Shown: piece by piece, positions 15,481 to 19,499 of the stretch
Numbering within the stretch: position 1 is the stretch's first letter
Layout of the letters: each line of letters opens with the position of its first letter
Assembly (NCBI GenBank): GCA_004552515.1
Contig: SFOF01000016.1
Span: 1-19,499, forward strand
Reading direction: 5' to 3'
Origin: Clostridiales bacterium
Lineage (GTDB): Bacteria > Bacillota > Clostridia > Christensenellales > Aristaeellaceae
Length of the DNA stretch: 19,499 nt
Program-made: the position numbers and the translations under genes
Notes under the pieces: model-generated
Told to the model about the DNA's origin: nothing
Database searches by the model: none
The model's input: the letters and a program-made list of their open reading frames with translations, nothing else

Positions 15481-17526
15481 TTACCAGAGCTGAAGCCCCG
15501 CGGCGATCGCGTCGGCCAGCGCGCCGGCCGCGTCCGCATCGCCCACAGTCTCCAGGCAGTACAGGCGGCTCGGGCCTTTGAACAGCCACACGTCGGTCGT
15601 CTGTCCGTCCTCACCCGCCGTCTGGAAGCGCCAGCCCTCGGGCGTTTCGGTGGCAGCCGCCTCGGGACGGTCGCCGTTCGGGAACATACTCTGCATGACG
15701 TTCTCCAGCAGCTGCGCGATGTCCATGGTGTCAGGCGTGTAGGGCGCGCCGTTTTCGTCGGCCCACAGATTCAGCTGCGCCTGCGCCGTGCCGTCGTCGC
15801 GCGTGATCATCAGCCCGCCGTTAAAGGCCATGGCCGTCACGCCCTCGGGCAGCGTCAGGTTGAGCGACATCTCCTGGCTGACGGTCTGAGTCGTCTGCGT
15901 CTCGTCGCCCTCCGGCGGCTGCGTGGCCTGATCCAGCGCCGCGGTCAGCTGATCGACGCGGCTTTGCAGCTGATCGCGCTCGGCGGTCATGGCCTTGAGC
16001 GCGTCCTTCGCGTCGGCCAACTCGCCCTTGACGCTCTCCAGCTTATCGCCCGCGTCCTTGAGCGCTTCCACCTGCGCGGCGAGATCGTCACACTGCGTTT
16101 GCAGATCGTCGCGCTTAGTCGTCGCGTCCGTAAGCTGGGCTTGCAGATCGGCAATCGTCTTTTCCGAATCGGCCAGCGCTTCCACCTTGGCCGTCAGATC
16201 GTCGCACTGCGCTTGCAGCTCGTCGCGCTTCGCCGTAACGTCCGCAAGCTGGGCCTGCAGGTCAGTGATCGTCTTTTCCGAATCGGCCAGCGCTTCTACT
16301 TTGGCCGTCAGATCGTCGCACTGCGTTTGCAGCTCGTCGCGCTTCGCCGTAACGTCCGCAAGCTGGGCTTGCAGGTCAGTGATCGTCTTTTCCGAATCGG
16401 CCAGCGCGGCCACCCTGGCCGTCAGATCGTCGCGCTTCGCCGTAACGTCCGCAAGCTGGGCTTGCAGGTCAGTGATCGTCTTTTCGGAATCGGCCAGCGC
16501 GGCCACCCTGGCCGTCAGATCGTTGCAGGTGGTCTGCAATTCATCGCGCTGGGCGGTGACGGCCGCCAGATTGCTTTGCAGCGTCGAGACGGTGTTTTCC
16601 GCATCTTGCAGCGCGGTCACCTGCTTGGAGAGCGCGTCGCGTTCACTGATGATCTGCTCGAGCGCGGTCTGCTCCTCCTGCTGACGGGCGGTCAGCTCAT
16701 CCAGCTGGCTCTTCAGATCGCTGGCTTCGCTCGCGTTTTCATCGCGCGCGGTTTCCGCCTCGTTCAGGAGCGCCTTCACGCCGCTCAGCTCCTCCTGCGC
16801 GGCCTGCAAATCGATTTGCAGCTGCGTCACCTGATCGGAAAGCGCCTGAGAGCTGCCGCTGCTCTGCGCCAGCTCGGCTTCCTTTTCGGCCAGCAGCGCC
16901 TTCTTGCCCGCCAGCTCGTTCTCCGCGTCGGTCAGCTTGGCGAGCGCGTCGTTATAGTTCTTCGTGCTGGTTTGCAGGGCGCTGTCCGTCTCGTCCAGCC
17001 GGCTCTGCAAATCGGCGATGGCGTCCAGACGCGCCTGATCGCCCGCGCGCAGCTGCGCCGCCTCGTCCTCGGCGGCCTGAAGACGCGCCTGCAGATCGCG
17101 GATCGTCTCGTTCACCGAGAGCGCGTCCTGCACATCGGCCTTCGCGTCCTCGAGATCCTTCTTCGTCTGCTCCAGCTCGCTCTGCGCCTGAGTCAGGCGG
17201 TCGCCGAGCGCCGCGGCTTCCTCGTCGCGCGTCTTGAGCTGATCGGTAAGCGATTCGACGGTCGTCTGCGCCTCGGTCAGCGCGTTTTTCGTCTCCGTCA
17301 GCTCTGCGGAGAGCGAATCGGCGCTGGTTTGCAGCGCGCTGAGCGCCTCGCCGTTCGACTGATTGAGCGCGTCCTTGTCGTTCAGTTCCTTATCGAGCTG
17401 ATCGCGCTGCGCCGTCACGCGGGCGAGATTGCTCCGCGCCGTCCCCAGCTCCGCGCCGAACACAGCCGCCGCGCCGACCGCCGCGGCCAGCGCGACCGCC
17501 AGCAGTATCGTCAATGCCCTTTTCAT
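15481..17526 (-). CDS. Exported or membrane-anchored long coiled-coil repeat protein
   Basis: The 681-residue product begins with a basic Met-Lys-Arg and a hydrophobic segment (5-24), a signal peptide or anchor without a lipobox. Residues 28-535 are rich in Leu, Ala, Asp, Gln, Glu and Lys with heptad-like spacing, so a long coiled coil is expected. Residues 343-490 hold near-identical repeats beginning ALADSEKTI at 343, 374, 412 and 450, with spacings of 31, 38 and 38. Cysteines at 334, 403, 441 and 479 fall at equivalent repeat positions; the only other one is Cys657. A Pro/Gly/Thr-rich linker (536-550) leads to a globular C-terminal domain (551-681) that I do not recognise. AAAGGAGG upstream fixes ATG 17526. 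The role is unknown; an envelope spacer or scaffold is a guess. Confidence 0.85.
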   Translation of the reverse strand: MKRALTILLAVALAAAVGAAAVFGAELGTARSNLARVTAQRDQLDKELNDKDALNQSNGEALSALQTSADSLSAELTETKNALTEAQTTVESLTDQLKTRDEEAAALGDRLTQAQSELEQTKKDLEDAKADVQDALSVNETIRDLQARLQAAEDEAAQLRAGDQARLDAIADLQSRLDETDSALQTSTKNYNDALAKLTDAENELAGKKALLAEKEAELAQSSGSSQALSDQVTQLQIDLQAAQEELSGVKALLNEAETARDENASEASDLKSQLDELTARQQEEQTALEQIISERDALSKQVTALQDAENTVSTLQSNLAAVTAQRDELQTTCNDLTARVAALADSEKTITDLQAQLADVTAKRDDLTARVAALADSEKTITDLQAQLADVTAKRDELQTQCDDLTAKVEALADSEKTITDLQAQLADVTAKRDELQAQCDDLTAKVEALADSEKTIADLQAQLTDATTKRDDLQTQCDDLAAQVEALKDAGDKLESVKGELADAKDALKAMTAERDQLQSRVDQLTAALDQATQPPEGDETQTTQTVSQEMSLNLTLPEGVTAMAFNGGLMITRDDGTAQAQLNLWADENGAPYTPDTMDIAQLLENVMQSMFPNGDRPEAAATETPEGWRFQTAGEDGQTTDVWLFKGPSRLYCLETVGDADAAGALADAIAAGLQLW
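16060..16540 (-). repeat. In-frame tandem repeats (114-bp units, one 93-bp unit)
   Basis: The segment CGTCTTTTCCGAATCGGCC recurs starting at 16156, 16270, 16384 and, with one change, 16477. The spacings are 114, 114 and 93 bases. The short unit lacks 21 bases, exactly one heptad. The near-identity at DNA level suggests recent duplication or ongoing recombination between units. Confidence 0.9.
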
Positions 17527-17581
17527 GGTTCCACCCTCCTTTATCGATACGAGCGTCATTGTCCGTATAATATTCGACTTC

Positions 17582-17590
17582 AGTATACCA
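17582..17590 (-). promoter_or_regulatory. Extended -10 promoter of the coiled-coil gene
   Basis: The minus strand reads TGGTATACT, an extended -10 element with five of six bases of TATAAT. No clear -35 is present; that area is occupied by the 22-bp palindrome. The leader would be about 50 bases. Confidence 0.55.
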
Positions 17591-17602
17591 TATTCCTGTT
17601 CC

Positions 17603-17624
17603 CTTAAAAACATATGTTTTTAAG
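17603..17624. promoter_or_regulatory. Perfect 22-bp palindrome, candidate operator
   Basis: The half-site CTTAAAAACAT is followed immediately by its exact reverse complement. It lies between the divergent coiled-coil and DUF378 genes and covers the -35 area of the coiled-coil promoter, where a dimeric repressor would block RNA polymerase. The cognate regulator is unknown; the AraC-type gene 0.6 kb away does not usually bind such symmetric sites. Confidence 0.6.
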
Positions 17625-17731
17625 AAATTCAAAATTTTTTTGACCGCCCCATAATTTCGGCCGCGGCGGGGCATACTGACGTTATCCGCCGGCAGCGTTC
17701 GGCGGCGATTAAGCGAAAGGATGTGTGAACC

Positions 17732-17938
17732 ATGCTGGACAGGATTTCGCTGATACTGGTCATCATCGGCGCGCTGAACTGGCTGCTGGTGGGCCTGTTC
17801 CAATTCGACGCTGTGGCGTGGATCTGCGGCGGTCAGACGGCCGTACTGAGCCGGATCATCTACGCCATCGTGGGCGTCGCCGGCCTGTGGTCGATCTCGC
17901 TGCTCTTCCGCGAGCGCGAGCCGGTCAGGGAGGACTAA
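17732..17938 (+). CDS. DUF378 (YuzA-like) small membrane protein
   Basis: This 68-residue protein has two hydrophobic helices (about 5-24 and 37-59). It carries the DUF378 pattern: DRISLILVIIGALNWLLVGLF at the N-terminus and a second helix that starts near SRIIYAIVG. The family is common in Firmicutes and its function is unknown. AAAGGA lies 10 bases before ATG 17732. The gene is divergent from the coiled-coil gene across a 205-base region, in which no convincing promoter for it was seen. Confidence 0.88.
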   Translation: MLDRISLILVIIGALNWLLVGLFQFDAVAWICGGQTAVLSRIIYAIVGVAGLWSISLLFREREPVRED

Positions 17939-17974
17939 GCCCTCGGCCATACAGATGAAAGAGGGGGCCGTTTC
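17939..17974 (+). terminator. Possible weak terminator after the DUF378 gene
   Basis: CGGCC (17944-17948) can pair with GGCCG (17966-17970) and is followed by only TTT. GCCCTC/GAGGGGGC gives an alternative pairing. The short T-run makes this weak. Confidence 0.3.
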
Positions 17975-17983
17975 GCCGGATGA

Positions 17984-18106
17984 GAGCGTCTCTCAAAAGG
18001 ACGGGACTGCAAATTCGAGCGGATTTTTCGTCCATTCAGAGCTTTCGGGCCTGAGCGGGGCGAAAAAAGCGTAGAATCTGCGTCCCATGAATTTTGAGAA
18101 ACGCTC
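17984..18106. repeat. 123-bp imperfect palindrome, MITE-like or REP/BOX-like element
   Basis: The ends GAGCGTCTCTCAAAA (17984-17998) and TTTTGAGAAACGCTC (18092-18106) are inverted repeats with one mismatch. Further in, GGGACTGCAAATTC (18003-18016) matches GAATCTGCGTCCC (18074-18086) with one gap and one mismatch. TTTTTCG (18024-18030) faces CGAAAAAA (18061-18068). The whole element could fold into one long hairpin centred near 18045. No coding capacity was seen. Confidence 0.7.
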
Positions 18107-18120
18107 CGGTGCGGGGCGGT

Positions 18121-18140
18121 CTTTTTTGCGTGCAAAAAGT
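18121..18140. promoter_or_regulatory. Inverted repeat upstream of the AraC-type gene
   Basis: CTTTTTTGC and GCAAAAAG flank a GT dinucleotide (18121-18139), about 50 bases before the regulator's start. It could be an operator or, read with the preceding GC-rich DNA, part of a terminator. Confidence 0.3.
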
Positions 18141-18161
18141 CGTGCTCTGCGGCGCGCCGTA

Positions 18162-18170
18162 TGCTAAAAT
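18162..18170 (+). promoter_or_regulatory. Extended -10 promoter of the AraC-type gene
   Basis: TGCTAAAAT is a TGn extended -10 element. Transcription would begin close to 18177, right at the AGGAGG ribosome binding site, giving a very short leader. No -35 consensus was found. Confidence 0.45.
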
Positions 18171-18189
18171 ACAGTCAGGAGGTGCGCTT

Positions 18190-19074
18190 ATGGACATGAT
18201 TGAGCGGCTCAACAGCGCGATGGCGCGCATCGAGGAAACGCTGGAGGAAAGCGTCGATTGGAACGCCGCCGCGAAAACGGCCTGCCTGGACACGGCCGGC
18301 TTTAAGCGGCTCTTCTGCTACATGACCGGCATGACTCCCGCGGAATATGTGCGCCGCCGCCGTCTGACGCGCGCCGCAGACGATCTGCGCGCGGGCGAAA
18401 GCGTCATTGACACGGCCATAAAGTACGGCTGGAGCAGCGCCGACGCGTTTTCCCGCGCGTTCAGGCGCTGGCACGGCCTTGCGCCCGATCCATGGCGCAA
18501 AAGCGGCGCAGCGGCGATCGTCTGCCCGCCCGTCTCGTTTGCGCTGACCGTCAAAGGAGGAAAAAGCATGACGATGACGCTGGTAAACCTGCCCGAAACG
18601 ACGATCTGCGGCCTGTCCGCGCCGTTTGACGAGACGCTCTACCCCACGCGCGAGGCGCTGCGGCACGCGCTGTGGGCCGATACCTGCGAGGACGTGCCGG
18701 GGCGAATCTGCGGCGCGTGGAACGAAAAGGGCAGCGCGGCCATGGACGGCGTGTGGTACGGGCTATGGCGCGGCGGCCGCTATCTGATCGCCCGCGAGGA
18801 GGATCGGCTCAGGCCAGACACCGGCGAGCCAGTCGAGCGGCAGATTATCTCCGCCGGACTGTTCGCCGTCTTTGCGACGGAGCGCGGCGCGCGGGCATGG
18901 GAAGCGCTGCCGGCGCTGCTTCATCAGATCCTCGACTGCTGGCTGCCGTCCTCCGGCTACGAGAGGCGCGGCGAAGACATCCTCGAGCGGCTGCATCTGT
19001 GGACGGATCGCGATCGGCGCAGGGCCGAGCGCTATTACGAAATCTGTCTGCCCGTGCGGCGGCGCGGGGAATAG
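18190..19074 (+). CDS. AraC-type regulator with C-terminal GyrI-like effector-binding domain
   Basis: The 294-residue protein has an N-terminal pair of helix-turn-helix motifs (about 5-105). The second carries the AraC signature: VIDTAIKYGWSSADAFSRAF (72-91) followed by RRWHGLAP. A linker (105-125) leads to a domain of about 165 residues that fits the GyrI-like/SOUL ligand-binding family in its placement and in its YGLW and AGLFAVF strands. This Rob-like order is known from regulators sensing hydrophobic compounds. AGGAGG lies 7 bases before ATG 18190; the frame extends upstream into the palindromic element but without a binding site. Targets are unknown, and no transporter gene is adjacent. 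Confidence 0.85.
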   Translation: MDMIERLNSAMARIEETLEESVDWNAAAKTACLDTAGFKRLFCYMTGMTPAEYVRRRRLTRAADDLRAGESVIDTAIKYGWSSADAFSRAFRRWHGLAPDPWRKSGAAAIVCPPVSFALTVKGGKSMTMTLVNLPETTICGLSAPFDETLYPTREALRHALWADTCEDVPGRICGAWNEKGSAAMDGVWYGLWRGGRYLIAREEDRLRPDTGEPVERQIISAGLFAVFATERGARAWEALPALLHQILDCWLPSSGYERRGEDILERLHLWTDRDRRRAERYYEICLPVRRRGE

Positions 19075-19182
19075 CGGCGCACAGGTTCACGTCGGCCGCA
19101 GCGGCGATGAATACGGCGCAGTCTCAGGGAGCAGCGCTTTTCATCCGCGCCGAAGCATCCCTCAAAGAATGAGCCGCAAGTT

Positions 19183-19223
19183 CAGGCAGCCCTCGCCCGC
19201 TCTGAGACAGGGGCTGTCTGTTT
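19183..19223 (+). terminator. Terminator-like hairpin downstream of the AraC-type gene
   Basis: CAGGCAGCCC (19183-19192) pairs with GGGCTGTCTG (19211-19220) with one G-U pair and is followed by TTT. The loop is 18 bases and the T-run is short, so this is a moderate candidate. Confidence 0.45.
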
Positions 19224-19308
19224 GAGCGGGGCAGGCCGCATCTTTCAGCCCTGATCGGCGCGCCGCTCCCGTTTTTTGCGTCCTCATGATCGCCAAAGCG
19301 CGCGCATC

Positions 19309-19335
19309 AAAAAAATCGCGAAAAAGTGAAAAAAA
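19309..19335 (+). promoter_or_regulatory. Phased A-tracts, probable UP element of the tRNA promoter
   Basis: Three A-runs (19309-19315, 19321-19325, 19329-19335) are spaced by about one helical turn immediately upstream of the -35 hexamer. This is the usual position for an UP element bound by the RNA polymerase alpha subunit. Confidence 0.5.
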
Positions 19336-19349
19336 GTGGCTTTTACCCC

Positions 19350-19378
19350 TTGCAAAACGGCGCGCGTTGTGCTATAAT
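19350..19378 (+). promoter_or_regulatory. Promoter of tRNA-Tyr
   Basis: TTGCAA (19350-19355) and TATAAT (19373-19378) are 17 bases apart, and TGC precedes the -10 hexamer (extended -10). Transcription should start near 19385, about 28 bases before the mature tRNA 5' end. Confidence 0.88.
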
Positions 19379-19412
19379 ACATTTTGTTCCGATGCAAGGG
19401 ACAAGCAAGCAT

Positions 19413-19494
<82 letters not shown>

Positions 19495-19499
19495 TCATA

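Larger units (their letters stand above)
19075..19412. other. Intergenic region between the AraC-type gene and tRNA-Tyr
   Basis: Besides the hairpin, A-tracts and tRNA promoter listed separately, nothing coding was recognised. The short plus-strand frames here are read-through frames of the regulator gene without ribosome binding sites. The motif TGAGCGGGGC near 19223-19232 also occurs in the 18.0-kb palindrome. Confidence 0.55.

Noticed and set aside
16060..16540. CRISPR-like array, suggested by regular repeats
   Set aside because: The repeats are direct 93/114-bp coding units in frame, without unique spacers or nearby cas genes.
15964..17607. Plus-strand frame of 547 codons with apparent repeats
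   Set aside because: Its repeats only mirror the DNA repeats of the coiled-coil gene on the other strand, which has a proper start, binding site and signal sequence.

Overview
The window reads as the chromosome of a GC-rich member of the Firmicutes (Clostridia), probably an uncultured gut-type anaerobe. The evidence is the gene set and order: secD-secF-recJ-rel-dtd-MBL hydrolase-hemZ is a cluster known from Clostridia and Bacilli. Strong AGGAGG-type ribosome binding sites, sigma-A promoters (TTGACG-17-TATAAT; TTGCAA-17-TATAAT), a HemZ-type radical SAM protein and a clostridial TetM-like GTPase agree with this. Species-level placement is not possible from the sequence alone.

Layout. Bases 1-1413 (minus strand) hold most of a GMP synthase-like gene whose 3' end is outside the window; it has lost the glutaminase nucleophile and histidine and the conserved HHN loop. 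A divergent promoter region (1414-1781) separates it from secD and secF, which end at a hairpin terminator. A 535-base spacer rich in nested inverted repeats follows. Then comes a long plus-strand run: recJ, rel, dtd, a metallo-beta-lactamase-fold hydrolase, hemZ, a membrane-anchored cyclophilin and a cytosolic cyclophilin, closed by a strong terminator at about 12968-13005. The run combines DNA repair, (p)ppGpp metabolism, tRNA proofreading and protein folding.

Convergent to it on the minus strand are a TetM/EF-G-like GTPase with its own promoter, a small three-helix membrane protein with its own terminator, and a 681-residue anchored or exported coiled-coil protein with near-identical 38-residue repeats, each carrying a cysteine. 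A perfect 22-bp palindrome lies next to the promoter of the coiled-coil gene. On the plus strand the window ends with a DUF378 membrane protein, a 123-bp imperfect palindrome resembling a MITE or a REP/BOX-type element, an AraC-type regulator with a GyrI-like effector domain, and a tRNA-Tyr(GUA) gene with a near-consensus promoter.

No CRISPR array, rRNA, transposase, phage gene or defence system was recognised. The least ordinary items are the degenerate GMP synthase paralogue, the cysteine-periodic coiled-coil protein with its unknown C-terminal domain and candidate operator, and a possible family of palindromic intergenic elements with a shared core at about 4.4 kb and 18.0 kb.
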